Positions 1-10,618 of a stretch of 64,000 nucleotides of DNA are shown one piece after another. Made by a program: the position numbers and the translations under genes. Source of the stretch: CAMLIZ01 sp040758375 (lineage in GTDB: Bacteria > Pseudomonadota > Gammaproteobacteria > Burkholderiales > Burkholderiaceae_C); the NCBI GenBank assembly GCA_040758375.1, contig JBFLWE010000013.1, positions 15,183 to 79,182 of the forward strand, given 5' to 3'. The notes below the pieces were generated by a model that worked only from the letters and a program-made list of their open reading frames with translations, searched no databases and was not told the DNA's origin. Positions within the stretch are counted from its first letter, which is position 1; each line of letters begins with the position of its first letter.

Positions 1-429
1 CTGCGCACGCTGTCGTCGCGCCTGGTCCGGCTCGGCCCGCGCATCGGCGACGGCGCGCGCACCAAGCTGGTCAACAACCTGCTGGCGGCCGTCCAGCTGG
101 CAGGGGCCGCCGAAGCGCTGGCGCTGGCCGCGCGGCTGGGCCTGGACCCCGCCCGCACGCTGGAGGTGATCGAAGCCTCCAGCGGCCAGAGCTGGATCGC
201 CTCCGACCGCCTGCGCCGGGCGCTGCAAGGCGACCCCACGCCGCATGCGCACGCTGCCCTGCTCGCCAAGGACAGCGCACTGGCCTGCGACATGGCCGCG
301 GCGGCGGGGATCGCGCTGACCCTGGGCGAGCCGGCGCGGCAGCGCTTCGCGGCGTTTTGCGCGGCCGGCCATGCGCTGGAGGACGACTCGGCGCTGTACC
401 GCTGGCTGCTCGAAGGCGGCGGCGCATAG
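1..429 (+). CDS. 3-hydroxyisobutyrate dehydrogenase-family NAD(P)-dependent oxidoreductase, C-terminal part
   Basis: This is the last 142 codons of a gene whose start lies before the window. The visible helical part carries a K-L-V-N-N motif near window codon 22-26. That matches the Lys and Asn active-site region of beta-hydroxyacid dehydrogenases (3-hydroxyisobutyrate, tartronate semialdehyde and 6-phosphogluconate-like enzymes). It continues with the all-alpha C-terminal domain (SSGQSWIASDR, then KDSALA) that contacts the substrate in this family. The NAD-binding Rossmann half is missing from the window. Substrate cannot be decided from this piece. The stop codon lies inside a perfect hairpin shared with the convergent histidine kinase gene. 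Confidence 0.8.
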   Translation: MRTLSSRLVRLGPRIGDGARTKLVNNLLAAVQLAGAAEALALAARLGLDPARTLEVIEASSGQSWIASDRLRRALQGDPTPHAHAALLAKDSALACDMAAAAGIALTLGEPARQRFAAFCAAGHALEDDSALYRWLLEGGGA

Positions 430-459
430 CGCGCTCGCCGTGGGCGCGCGCTATGCGCC
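421..459. terminator. Perfect 14-bp inverted repeat between convergent genes
   Basis: Positions 421-434 are exactly complementary to 446-459, with an 11-nt loop. The hairpin contains the stop codon of the upstream plus-strand gene (427-429) and the stop of the minus-strand kinase gene (451-453). There is no T-tract on either side. It is best read as a bidirectional transcript-end hairpin rather than a classical intrinsic terminator. Confidence 0.6.
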
Positions 460-2047
460 CGACGTGCCGTCGGTGCGGAAACGCACGATGACGCGGGTGC
501 CGGGCTGGCCGTTGGCGGCGCGCGGCTGCGCATCCTCCACCACGATCTCCGCGCCGTGGCGCTGCGCGATCTCGCGCACGATCGCCAGCCCGAGGCCGCT
601 GCCGTCCACGTTGGTGCCCAGCGCGCGGTAGAAGGGCTGGAACACCAGCTCGCGCTCGGCCTCGGGGATGCCGGGGCCCGAGTCTTCGACCTGCAGCACG
701 ATCACCTGGCCGAACGGATCGGGCAGCACGCGCACCGTGACCGTGCCGCCCGAGGGCGTGTACTGCAGCGCGTTGTCCACCAGGTTGCGCACCAGCTCGC
801 GCACCAGCACCGGCTGGCCGAACAGGTGCAGCCGCGGGTCGTCGCGCTCCGGGCCTTCGTAGCCGAGGTCGATGCGCTTGTCCAGCGCGCGCGGCACGAA
901 GTCGCGCACCGTCTCGGTGGCCAAGCGCACCAGCGGCACCTCCTGGCGGCGTCGCGCCTGTTCGTTGTCTTCGGCGCGCGCCAGCGCCAGCAACTGGTTG
1001 ACCATGTGCGCGGCGCGCTGGCTCGAGCGCGCGATCTGCTGCAGCGAGCGCTTGAGCGCCTGCGGGTCCTGCCGGCCGGCGTCGATCTCCTGCTGCGCCA
1101 GCTCGGCCTGGGTGCGCAGGCCGGCCAGCGGCGTCTTCAGCTGGTGGGCCGCATCGGCCAGGAAGTACTTCTGCTGCGCCATCGACTGGTCCAGCCGCGC
1201 CAGCAGGTCGTTGATGGCGCGCACCAGCGGCGCCACCTCCTCCGGCGCATTGCGCTCGTCGATCGGGCTCAGGTCGTGGCTCTGGCGCTGGCGGATGCGG
1301 TGCTGCAGCTCATTGAGCGGCGCGATGCCGCGCGCCAGCGCCAGCCACACCAGCAGCACCGCCAGCGGCAGGATCACGAACTGCGGCAGGATCACGCCCT
1401 TGATGATCTCGGTGGCCAGGCGCGAGCGCCGGTCCAGCGTCTCGGCCACCTGCACCAGCGGCGGCGTCTCGCCCGGCGCGGCGCTTTGCGGCAGCCACAG
1501 GTAGGCCACGCGCACCGACTCGCCATGCACCGTGTCGTCGCGAAAGCGCAGCTCGCTGCCCGCCGCGGGGCGCTCGTCCTCCGGCACCGGCAGCTGGCGC
1601 TCGCCGCTGACCAGCTCGCCGCGCAGGCCCAGCACCTGGTAGTGCAGCTGGTCGGTGTCATCCGAGCGCAGCAGGTCGGTCACCAGCTCCGGCGTGCGCA
1701 CGTTCACCACGCGCCGCACCGAAGGCCCCGCCGGCTGCTCGACCACCACCACGCGGCGCGCGACGGCACGCGCCATCTCGCCCAGCTCGCGGTCATAGGG
1801 CCTGCTGGCGATGCCCTGTGCCACCAGCCAGGTGAGCGCCACGCTCATCGGCCATAGCAGCAGCAGCGGCGCCAGCATCCAGTCCAGGATCTCGCCGAAC
1901 AGCGAGCGCTGCTCGCGCGGGGTCAACGGAGCCGACGGCTTCCCAGCGAACACGGCGGACCCGGCTTTGCCGGTCCGCTCGTGTTGCCCCCTCGAGGGGG
2001 CCACCGAAGGCGGTAGGGGCGGGGCCTTCTCAGGCAGGGGCGCAGCC

Positions 2048-2055
<8 letters not shown>
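451..2055 (-). CDS. Two-component sensor histidine kinase (TctE/QseC-like)
   Basis: Membrane sensor kinase. Numbered from the longest reading there are membrane segments at about residues 59-80 and 219-243, with an extracytoplasmic sensor region between them. A HAMP-like linker, a HisKA box with phosphoacceptor His near 304 (ADAAHQLKTPLAG) and a C-terminal HATPase domain with N, G1 (DSGPGIP) and G2 (GSGLGLAIV) boxes follow. It lies directly downstream of its response regulator and reads the same way. The longest start, GTG at 2055, overlaps the regulator's stop, but residues 1-45 or so are encoded by a palindromic repeat. An in-frame GTG at 1953 would give a more usual N-terminus. The signal sensed is unknown; the TctE-like family often senses carboxylates. 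Confidence 0.9.
1936..2036. repeat. GC-rich palindromic repeat element (REP-like)
   Basis: Two palindromes lie side by side. The first is an imperfect hairpin (arms 1955-1965 and 1969-1978, one bulged base). The second is a perfect 16-nt palindrome, GCCCCCTCGAGGGGGC, at 1986-2001. C/G-rich elements with a CCCTCGAGGG-like core are often dispersed in Burkholderiales genomes, from general knowledge. Here the element lies in the junction between regulator and kinase genes and is readable in the kinase frame. Confidence 0.6.
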
Positions 2056-2722
<667 letters not shown>

Positions 2723-2804
2723 GCCCTTGTCTCCTTCTTGAACTCTGCGGTTCGGCCAGCGTTTCGATTCTAGGGATTCGGGTCCGGCAGCCCCGGCAAA
2801 ATCA

Positions 2805-2835
2805 CTGTACGAATATCCAGCCACTCTGCCATAAT
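2805..2835 (+). promoter_or_regulatory. LexA/SOS box and -10 element of recA
   Basis: CTGTACGAATATCCAG at 2805-2820 matches CTGT-N8-ACAG with one mismatch, the expected LexA operator. A -10-like CATAAT follows at 2830-2835, about 30 nt before the recA start codon. No strong -35 is visible; the SOS box occupies that place, as in the E. coli recA promoter. SOS-inducible recA expression is inferred. Confidence 0.7.
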
Positions 2836-2864
2836 GCGCGCCAAGTCACCCGGAGATATCGCAA

Positions 2865-3908
2865 ATGGACGCACCCGTCAAAGCCCTGAACACCGAAAAG
2901 GCCAAGGCCCTGCAGGCCGCGCTGGCCCAGATCGAAAAGCAGTTCGGCAAGGGCTCGATCATGCGCCTGGGCGAGGGCGAGAAGATCGAGGACATCCAGG
3001 TCGTCTCCACCGGCTCGCTGGGGCTGGACATCGCGCTGGGCGTCGGCGGCCTGCCGCGCGGCCGCGTGATCGAGATCTTCGGCCCCGAGTCGTCCGGCAA
3101 GACCACCCTCACGCTGCAGGTCATCGCCGAAATGCAGAAGCAGCAGGGCGTGTGCGCCTTCATCGACGCCGAGCACGCGCTCGACGTGCAATACGCGCAG
3201 AAGCTGGGCGTCAACCTGCAAGACCTGCTGATCTCCCAGCCCGACACCGGCGAACAGGCGCTGGAGATCGTCGATGCGCTGGTGCGCTCCGGCTCGGTCG
3301 ACCTGATCGTCATCGACTCCGTGGCCGCGCTCACCCCCAAGGCCGAGCTCGAGGGCGAAATGGGCGATTCCCTGCCCGGCCTGCAGGCGCGGCTCATGAG
3401 CCAGGCCCTGCGCAAGCTCACCGCCACCATCAAGAAGACCAACTGCACGGTCATCTTCATCAACCAGATCCGCATGAAGATCGGCGTGATGTTCGGCAAC
3501 CCCGAAACCACCACCGGCGGCAACGCGCTGAAGTTCTACGCCTCGGTGCGTCTGGACATCCGCCGCACCGGCAGCATCAAGAAGGGCGAAGAAGTCATCG
3601 GCAGCGAGACCAAGGTCAAGGTGGTCAAGAACAAGGTCAGCCCCCCGTTCAAGACGGCGGAGTTCGACATCCTCTACGGCGAGGGCATCAGCCGCGAGGG
3701 CGAGATCATCGACATGGGCGTGGCCAACAAGATCCTTGAGAAGTCCGGCGCCTGGTACGCCTACAACGGCGAGAAGATCGGCCAGGGCAAGGACAACGCC
3801 CGCGAGTTCTTGCGCGAGAACCCCGAGGTGGCGGTGGAAATCGAAAACAAGGTCCGCGAGGCCGTGGGCATCCCGGCGCTGCCCGGCGGCGCCGCGGCGT
3901 CCGAATAA
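2865..3908 (+). CDS. recA: Recombinase RecA
   Basis: A 347-residue RecA, the usual length. It forms ATP-dependent filaments on single-stranded DNA, catalyses strand exchange and stimulates LexA self-cleavage. Visible features are the N-terminal helix (KALQAALAQIEKQFGKGSI), the Walker A motif GPESSGKT at residues 73-80, Walker B (LIVIDSVAAL), the L2 DNA-binding region containing FINQIRMKIGVMFGNPETT and a short acidic/Ala-rich tail. An SOS box lies upstream and recX follows directly, the standard proteobacterial arrangement. Confidence 0.99.
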   Translation: MDAPVKALNTEKAKALQAALAQIEKQFGKGSIMRLGEGEKIEDIQVVSTGSLGLDIALGVGGLPRGRVIEIFGPESSGKTTLTLQVIAEMQKQQGVCAFIDAEHALDVQYAQKLGVNLQDLLISQPDTGEQALEIVDALVRSGSVDLIVIDSVAALTPKAELEGEMGDSLPGLQARLMSQALRKLTATIKKTNCTVIFINQIRMKIGVMFGNPETTTGGNALKFYASVRLDIRRTGSIKKGEEVIGSETKVKVVKNKVSPPFKTAEFDILYGEGISREGEIIDMGVANKILEKSGAWYAYNGEKIGQGKDNAREFLRENPEVAVEIENKVREAVGIPALPGGAAASE

Positions 3909-3956
3909 GCCAGCGTCCTGCAGGAGGCGGCACGTTGCCGCCCCGGCCCCGCCGTC

Positions 3957-4478
3957 ATGCCTCGCGAGCGGCTTTCTCTGAAGGCGCGTGCGCTGCAGTG
4001 GCTGGCGCAGCGCGAGCACAGCCGCGCCGAGTTACGGCGCAAGCTGCTGCGGGTGGCGCGCGCCGAAGCCGCGCAGCGGCTGGCCGCCGTCGATGCCGCG
4101 GCCCAGCAACCCGATACGCCCGCCGGCTGCGCGGACGCCGAGCGCTGCGTCGAGCAACTGCTCGACTGGCTGCAGCAGCATCGCTATCTTTCCGAGGCCC
4201 GGTTCGTCGAAAGCCGGGTGCAGGCGCGTGCCGCCCGGTACGGCAACCAGCGCATCCGGCAGGAGCTGGCGCAGCACGGACTTGCGCCCGACGAATCCAC
4301 GGCCCGGCAACTGCGCGAGTCCGAGCTGGCCCGGGCCCGCGCCGTGTGGCAGCGCAAGTTCGGGGCACCCGCCGCCGACGCGCAGGAGCGGGCACGCCAG
4401 ATGCGCTTTCTGGCGCAGCGCGGCTTCTCGTCCGACGTGGTGCGCAAGGTGGTGAACGCCTGTGACGCGGACGATTGA
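3957..4478 (+). CDS. recX: Regulatory protein RecX
   Basis: A 173-residue RecX-type modulator that binds RecA filaments and limits their extension. The sequence is made of helical repeats rich in Arg, Leu and Ala, with recognisable RecX segments: ALQWLAQREHSRAELRRKLL at the N-terminus, YLSEARFVESRVQARAARYG and IRQEL in the middle, and RQMRFLAQRGFSSDVVRKVV at the end. A 30-residue loop near residues 40-60 is longer than in E. coli. It starts 48 nt after recA and is probably co-transcribed. The AGGAGG at about 3921 is too far away to serve as its ribosome site. Confidence 0.92.
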   Translation: MPRERLSLKARALQWLAQREHSRAELRRKLLRVARAEAAQRLAAVDAAAQQPDTPAGCADAERCVEQLLDWLQQHRYLSEARFVESRVQARAARYGNQRIRQELAQHGLAPDESTARQLRESELARARAVWQRKFGAPAADAQERARQMRFLAQRGFSSDVVRKVVNACDADD

Positions 4479-4823
4479 GTTTCATTGCGTGCACGAGGCG
4501 CCGGCCGCGCGACAGCCGGCAGACAGCGCGCTGTCAGGCTTGCGGCGGTGCAGCATGCTAAAGTCCGCCGTTCCCGAAACCGGCTGAAACCGCCCAGGCG
4601 CCAGCCGCCTTTCACGGCCTGCCATGCCCCTCCATCCCGCCGCTCAACAGCGACTGCTGCGGGCACGTCCGTTTCGCGACGTGCGGGGCGGCGCCTCTGC
4701 GGCCTCTTCTTCCTCGCCTACGCAATCTCCACTGCGCCGGCCGGCGTGGGCCGGTGCACCATGCGCGCCGTGCGTGGCGGGCGCTGCCTGACCGTTCCCT
4801 TTTCTTCTCACACTGTCCGACCC
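4479..4823 (+). other. Intergenic leader upstream of sucC
   Basis: A 345-nt gap holding no convincing gene. The sucC frame is open through it back to 4485, but the encoded peptide is Arg/Pro-rich and unlike any SucC N-terminus. GC-rich inverted repeats (for example CCGGCCGGCGTGGGCCGG near 4737-4754) are present. No clear -35/-10 pair was found, and the sucCD promoter presumably lies here. Confidence 0.5.
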
Positions 4824-5984
<1,161 letters not shown>

Positions 5985-6010
5985 GAAGCACGCCGCAGGA
6001 ACCCCGACCC

Positions 6011-6904
6011 ATGAGCATCCTGATCAACAAGGACACCCGCGTCATCACGCAGGGCATCACCGGCAAGACCGGCCAGTTCCACACCCGCATGTGCCGTGAC
6101 TACGCCAACGGCAAGAACTGCTTCGTGGCCGGCGTGAACCCCAAGAAGGCCGGCGAAGACTTCGAAGGCATTCCCATCTACGCCAGCGTGCACGACGCCA
6201 AGGCGCACACCGGTGCCACCGTCAGCGTGATCTACGTGCCGCCGGCGGGCGCCGCCGCCGCCATCTGGGAAGCGGTGCAAGCCGACCTCGACCTGGTGGT
6301 GTGCATCACCGAAGGCATCCCCATCCGCGACATGCTCGAGGTGCGCAACAAGATGAAGGCCAAGGAGGCCGCCGGCGGCAAGCGCACGCTGCTGCTGGGC
6401 CCCAACTGCCCCGGCACCATCACGCCCGACGAGATCAAGATCGGCATCATGCCGGGCCACATCCACAAGAAGGGCCGCATCGGCGTGGTCTCGCGCTCCG
6501 GCACGCTGACCTACGAAGCCGTGGCCCAGCTCACCGAGATCGGCCTGGGCCAGAGCAGCGCCGTGGGCATCGGCGGCGATCCGATCAACGGCTTGAAGCA
6601 CATCGACGTGATGCGCATGTTCAACGACGACCCCGACACCGACGCCGTGATCATGATCGGCGAGATCGGCGGGCCCGACGAGGCCGATGCCGCGCGTTGG
6701 TGCAAGGACAACATGAAGAAGCCGGTGGTCGGCTTCATCGCCGGCGTGACCGCGCCCCCGGGCAAGCGCATGGGCCATGCGGGCGCACTGATCTCCGGCG
6801 GTGCCGACACGGCCGACGCCAAGCTGGCGATCATGGAAGAGTGCGGTTTCAAGGTCACGCGCAACCCGTCCGAGATGGGCAAGCTGCTCAAGAGCCTGAT
6901 CTGA
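6011..6904 (+). CDS. sucD: Succinyl-CoA synthetase alpha subunit
   Basis: A 297-residue alpha subunit with an N-terminal CoA-binding Rossmann domain (TRVITQGITGKTGQFH, then VIYVPP). It has the phosphohistidine loop GHAGALISG with the catalytic His near residue 257, and the GPNCPGTITP segment. It transfers phosphate between His and nucleotide bound on SucC. It follows sucC in the same operon and ends shortly before an intrinsic terminator. Confidence 0.98.
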   Translation: MSILINKDTRVITQGITGKTGQFHTRMCRDYANGKNCFVAGVNPKKAGEDFEGIPIYASVHDAKAHTGATVSVIYVPPAGAAAAIWEAVQADLDLVVCITEGIPIRDMLEVRNKMKAKEAAGGKRTLLLGPNCPGTITPDEIKIGIMPGHIHKKGRIGVVSRSGTLTYEAVAQLTEIGLGQSSAVGIGGDPINGLKHIDVMRMFNDDPDTDAVIMIGEIGGPDEADAARWCKDNMKKPVVGFIAGVTAPPGKRMGHAGALISGGADTADAKLAIMEECGFKVTRNPSEMGKLLKSLI

Positions 6905-6930
6905 ACCGGCAGCCGCGCGCTGCCGAACGA

Positions 6931-6958
6931 AAGGCCGCTGCCTCGGCGCGGCCTTTTT
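6931..6958 (+). terminator. Rho-independent terminator of sucCD
   Basis: An 8-bp perfect stem (6931-6938 with 6948-6955) with a short loop is followed by a run of five T on the plus strand. It begins 27 nt after the sucD stop. Confidence 0.85.
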
Positions 6959-7045
6959 CATTGAAGCGCACGTAATTCCACGCACGCACAGCGGGGAAAC
7001 CCGCCCCTACACTGTCCCGCGCACACGAAGAAGGACCTCAAGCAG

Positions 7046-7795
7046 ATGGAACAGTTCATGACCCCCGAGTTCTGGGTTGCGGTCGGCCAGATCATCATGA
7101 TCGACATCCTGCTCGGTGGCGACAACGCCGTGGTCATCGCGCTGGCCTGCCGGCAGCTGCCGCCCAAGCAGCGCACGCAGGGCATCATCTGGGGTACCGC
7201 CGGCGCGATCGTGCTGCGCGTGATCCTCATCTTCTTCGCGCTCACGCTGCTGGCGATTCCCTATCTCAAGCTGGTGGGCGCCGCGCTGCTGCTGTGGATC
7301 GGCATCAAGCTGCTGCTGCCCGAGCACGACGAGGGACACGGCAACATCCAGGCCAGCGACAAGCTCTGGGCGGCGGTGAAGACGGTGATCGTGGCCGACT
7401 TCGTGATGAGCCTGGACAACGTGATCGCCATCGCCGGCGCGGCGCAGGGCGCGGGCGGCGACCACCAGATGCCGCTGGTCATCTTCGGCCTGCTGGTGAG
7501 CATTCCCATCATCGTGTGGGGCAGCCAGCTGGTGATCAAGCTGATGGACCGCTTCCCGGTCATCATCACCCTCGGCGGCATGCTGCTGGGCTGGATTGCC
7601 GGCACCATGGCGGTGAGCGACCCGGCCATCGTGCATCACCTGCCGCTGGCAGAGGCGGCCAACGCCAGCGCTCCCGCGGAGCCGGTGGCCTGGGTGCGCT
7701 ATGCGGCCGGGGTGGCCGGTGCGCTGGCCGTGCTGGTGGTGGGCAAGTGGCTGGCGCTGCGGCAGGCCAGGAGGCCGGAGAGCGCCGAAGCCTGA
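7046..7795 (+). CDS. TerC family integral membrane protein
   Basis: A 249-residue TerC/YjbE-type membrane protein with about seven hydrophobic segments. The family's acidic membrane motifs are visible as DILLGGDNAVVIAL (about residues 22-35) and DFVMSLDNVIAIAGAAQG (about 120-137). The family is linked to tellurium resistance and, for several members, to manganese efflux or metal loading of secreted proteins; the role here is not shown. It stands alone between the sucCD terminator and the kinase gene. AAGGA lies 13 nt before the ATG. Confidence 0.9.
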   Translation: MEQFMTPEFWVAVGQIIMIDILLGGDNAVVIALACRQLPPKQRTQGIIWGTAGAIVLRVILIFFALTLLAIPYLKLVGAALLLWIGIKLLLPEHDEGHGNIQASDKLWAAVKTVIVADFVMSLDNVIAIAGAAQGAGGDHQMPLVIFGLLVSIPIIVWGSQLVIKLMDRFPVIITLGGMLLGWIAGTMAVSDPAIVHHLPLAEAANASAPAEPVAWVRYAAGVAGALAVLVVGKWLALRQARRPESAEA

Positions 7796-7880
7796 GCACA
7801 GGCCCCCTTCGCACCACCGCGAAAGCCCCAAGCCGCGGTGGTGGCAGCGCCCCTTCGGCGCATGCTAACGTGGCCCCACC

Positions 7881-8840
7881 ATGACGGCGCGGGCAGCATC
7901 CTCTTCATACGGTGACCTCGCACCGGGCGCGGCGTTTGCCGGCTTCCGCATCGAGCGCCTGGTGGCGCGCGGCACCATCGGGGCCCTGTATGCGGCCACC
8001 GACCCGCGCGACGGACTGGCCGTGGCGCTGAAGGTGCTGCCGCTGGCCGGCGAATACGAAGGCGCCGACCTCGACGAGGCGCGCGAACGCTTCCTGCAGG
8101 AAGCCAAGACCGCGTCGGGCCTGCACCATCCGGACATCGTGGCGGTGCACGGCGCCGGCGAGGCACAGGGCCGGGTGTTCATCGTGATGGAGCTGCTGAC
8201 AGGATGCGATCTCACGCGCTACACGCGCCCCGCGCGCCTGCTGCCGGAGCCGGTGGCCTTGCGCATCGCCGCGCGCGTGGCCGAGGCGCTGGCGTATGCA
8301 CATGGTCTGGGCGTGGTGCACCGCGACGTGAAGCCGGCCAACGTGATGGTCGATCTGGCGCGGCACCAGATGAAGCTCACCGACTTCGGCATCGCCCGCC
8401 TCGACGACGGCCTGCGCTCGCGCAGCGGCGTGATGATGGGCACCCCCTCGTTCATGGCGCCCGAACAACTGGCCGGCGGGCGCGTCGACGGCCGCGCCGA
8501 CCTGTACGCCCTCGGTGTGATGCTGTTCCAGCTGCTCACCGGCCGCCTGCCTTACGAGGCTGCGTCGATGGGGCAGCTGCTGATGCAGATTGCGCGTGCC
8601 GCGCCCCTGGCCCTGGACAGCCTGCGGCCCGATCTGCCGGCGCGGTTGTCCGGGTTGGTGGCGGCCCTGCTGCAGAAGCACCCGGCGGAGCGACCGGGTG
8701 ACGGCCGGACGGTGGGCGAGACGCTGCGCGACATCGCCGACGGCTGGCCCGGGCCGGCCCCCCTTGTCTCAGGGAGCCAAGCCCAGCCTGTCGCTCCCGA
8801 TGCCGCCGGTGTTCCGGGGCACAATGCCACACGCCCATAG
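7881..8840 (+). CDS. Serine/threonine protein kinase (Hanks type)
   Basis: A soluble 319-residue protein kinase. The kinase subdomains are in order: a divergent glycine loop ARGTIGALY (about residue 30), VALKVLP with the ATP Lys, E in the alphaC helix, the catalytic loop HRDVKPANVM, the metal loop DFG, an activation loop ending in APE, and the D of the DLYALGVMLFQLLTG helix. No membrane segment or extracellular sensor follows the catalytic domain, unlike PknB-type kinases. The PP2C phosphatase and FHA genes lie downstream at spacings of 30 and 54 nt, so the three probably form one reversible phosphorylation module. Confidence 0.93.
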   Translation: MTARAASSSYGDLAPGAAFAGFRIERLVARGTIGALYAATDPRDGLAVALKVLPLAGEYEGADLDEARERFLQEAKTASGLHHPDIVAVHGAGEAQGRVFIVMELLTGCDLTRYTRPARLLPEPVALRIAARVAEALAYAHGLGVVHRDVKPANVMVDLARHQMKLTDFGIARLDDGLRSRSGVMMGTPSFMAPEQLAGGRVDGRADLYALGVMLFQLLTGRLPYEAASMGQLLMQIARAAPLALDSLRPDLPARLSGLVAALLQKHPAERPGDGRTVGETLRDIADGWPGPAPLVSGSQAQPVAPDAAGVPGHNATRP

Positions 8841-8870
8841 CTGCGGACCGCGCGAACAACAACACCTGCC

Positions 8871-9656
8871 ATGAGCTTCGAGTTCTTCAGTGCCGTGGAC
8901 ACGGGCCGAGCGCGCAGCAACAACGAAGACTCGGTGGCAGTGGACGAGGCGGCGCGCCTTGCGGTGCTGGCCGACGGCATGGGCGGCTACAACGCCGGCG
9001 AAGTGGCCAGCGGCATGCTCACCTCGTTCATCAAGGCCGAGCTCGGCCGCTGGCTGCAGGAGGCCAGCGCCAGCGCCACCGACGCCGAGGTGCGCCGCGC
9101 GATGGACATCTGCGTGGACAACGCCAACCGCGCGATCTTCAACGCCGCCAACTCCAACCCGCAGTACGCCGGCATGGGCACGACGCTGGTGCTGGCCGTG
9201 TTCCGCGACAACCGTCTGCTGGTGGGCCACGTGGGTGACTCCCGCGCCTACCGCCTGCGCGGTGGCAAGCTCGCGCAGATCACGCGCGACCATTCGCTGT
9301 TGCAGGAACAGATCGACGCCGGCCTCATCACCCCCGAGCAGGCGGCGTTCTCGGCCAACAAGAACCTGGTCACCCGCGCGGTGGGAGTGGAAGACACCGT
9401 GCTGCTCGAGACGCACCTGCACGAGATCCAGCCGGGCGACTTGTACCTGCTGTGCTCGGACGGGCTGTCCGACATGCTGGACGATGAAGCCATCGCCCAG
9501 GTGTTGCAGATGCACGACTCGGTGGCCGAGGCCGGCACCGCATTGATCGATGCAGCCAATGACGCAGGCGGAAAGGATAATATTGCGGTCGTTCTGGTGC
9601 GCGTGCAGGGAGGCCCCACGCCCGTGTCGCGCTCGTGGTGGCCTTTCCGGCGCTGA
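8871..9656 (+). CDS. PP2C-family serine/threonine phosphatase
   Basis: A 261-residue PPM/PP2C phosphatase of the PrpC/Stp1 type. Metal-binding motifs are intact: RSNNEDS near residues 15-21, VLADGMGGYNAGE at about 31-43, GHVGDSRAYRL near 120, LCSDGLSDML near 195 and GGKDNIAVV near the C-terminus. It should dephosphorylate proteins modified by the kinase encoded 30 nt upstream. There is no membrane anchor. The start ATG 8871 is the first methionine of the conserved domain. Confidence 0.94.
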   Translation: MSFEFFSAVDTGRARSNNEDSVAVDEAARLAVLADGMGGYNAGEVASGMLTSFIKAELGRWLQEASASATDAEVRRAMDICVDNANRAIFNAANSNPQYAGMGTTLVLAVFRDNRLLVGHVGDSRAYRLRGGKLAQITRDHSLLQEQIDAGLITPEQAAFSANKNLVTRAVGVEDTVLLETHLHEIQPGDLYLLCSDGLSDMLDDEAIAQVLQMHDSVAEAGTALIDAANDAGGKDNIAVVLVRVQGGPTPVSRSWWPFRR

Positions 9657-9710
9657 CGCCCCCGACCGTCAGCGGCAGGCAAAGAGGCGGAGACTTCAAG
9701 AGGTCAACTG

Positions 9711-10370
9711 ATGGGCAAACTTGTGGTGTCGCTCGATGGCGTGGTGATCAAGGAAGTGCAGATCACCAAGGACCGCACGACCCTGGGCCGTCGCCCTTAC
9801 AACGACATCGTGATCGACAACCTCGCCGTCAGCGGCGAGCACGCGGTGCTGCAGATGGTGGGCAACGACGTCTTCATCGAAGACCTGAACAGCACCAACG
9901 GCACCTACATCAACGGCAAGGCCGTCAAGAAACAACTCCTGGCCCACGACGACACGATCGAGATCGGCAAGTACAAGATCAAGTACTTCGCCGACGATGG
10001 CCACGAGTACGAAAAGACCATGATCATGAAGCCCGGCGCCCAGGCGCCGACCTTCATGCACACCGCGCCGCAACCGGCCAACTCCGGCTTCGGCAACCTG
10101 GCGCCGGTACAGCCGGCGTCGATCAAGGTGCTCAACGGCGCGGCCGCCGGCCGCGAAGTGGCCCTGACCAAGGTGGTCACCACTGTCGGCAAGCCCGGCG
10201 TGCAGGTGGCCTCGATCACCAAGCGCCCGGGCGGCTATGTGTTCGCTCACGTCGAAGGCGCCACGCGGCCCACGGTGAACGGCACCACCGTCACCGCCGA
10301 ATCCGTGCCGCTGAAAAACGGTGACGTGATCGAGCTGGCCGGCACGCAGATGCAGTTCATCCAGGGCTGA
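9711..10370 (+). CDS. FHA domain protein with a second degenerate FHA-like half
   Basis: A 219-residue soluble protein. Residues about 22-90 form a canonical phosphothreonine-binding FHA domain: TLGRRPYNDI, NLAVSGEHAVL and STNGTYING carry the GR, S-x-x-H and NG-T signatures. A Pro/Ala linker follows. Residues about 135-219 resemble a second FHA fold (VTTVGKPG, then PTVNGTTV and LKNGDVIELAGTQMQFI) but lack the Arg and S-x-x-H phosphopeptide residues. It is the last gene of the kinase-phosphatase-FHA set and is probably the reader of the kinase's phosphorylation. Confidence 0.9.
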   Translation: MGKLVVSLDGVVIKEVQITKDRTTLGRRPYNDIVIDNLAVSGEHAVLQMVGNDVFIEDLNSTNGTYINGKAVKKQLLAHDDTIEIGKYKIKYFADDGHEYEKTMIMKPGAQAPTFMHTAPQPANSGFGNLAPVQPASIKVLNGAAAGREVALTKVVTTVGKPGVQVASITKRPGGYVFAHVEGATRPTVNGTTVTAESVPLKNGDVIELAGTQMQFIQG

Positions 10371-10618
10371 CAAAACGCGGCGCCTATCGGCAGCAGAGCG
10401 CCTGTCTTAAGGGCCGGGTCCCTCCCTCAACCGTGACCCATTTCACGCCCGCGCGAAGCACGTGAGACAGCCGTGCGCGTGCCATCGCAAACCGCGACTT
10501 TGAGCCCTTGCCGAGCGGGGCAACGGTTTGCAACATCGAGGCCTGACACCACGGCGCTCGAAAGCGGCGCTGCCGCCTCCACCGAACAGCGCTGGCCAGG
10601 GCGCTGCCCACACCACTC

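Noticed and set aside
2723..2824. Longer start for the response regulator
   Set aside because: ATG 2722 gives the family N-terminus with a good ribosome site; the extension overlaps the recA promoter region.
4485..4823. In-frame extension of sucC by 113 codons
   Set aside because: The canonical SucC N-terminus begins at 4824, and the extension is Arg/Pro-rich with no similarity to the family.
10371..10618. Possible small gene before the MBL-fold hydrolase
   Set aside because: The 248-nt gap has only antisense or low-complexity short frames and no ribosome site followed by a plausible protein.
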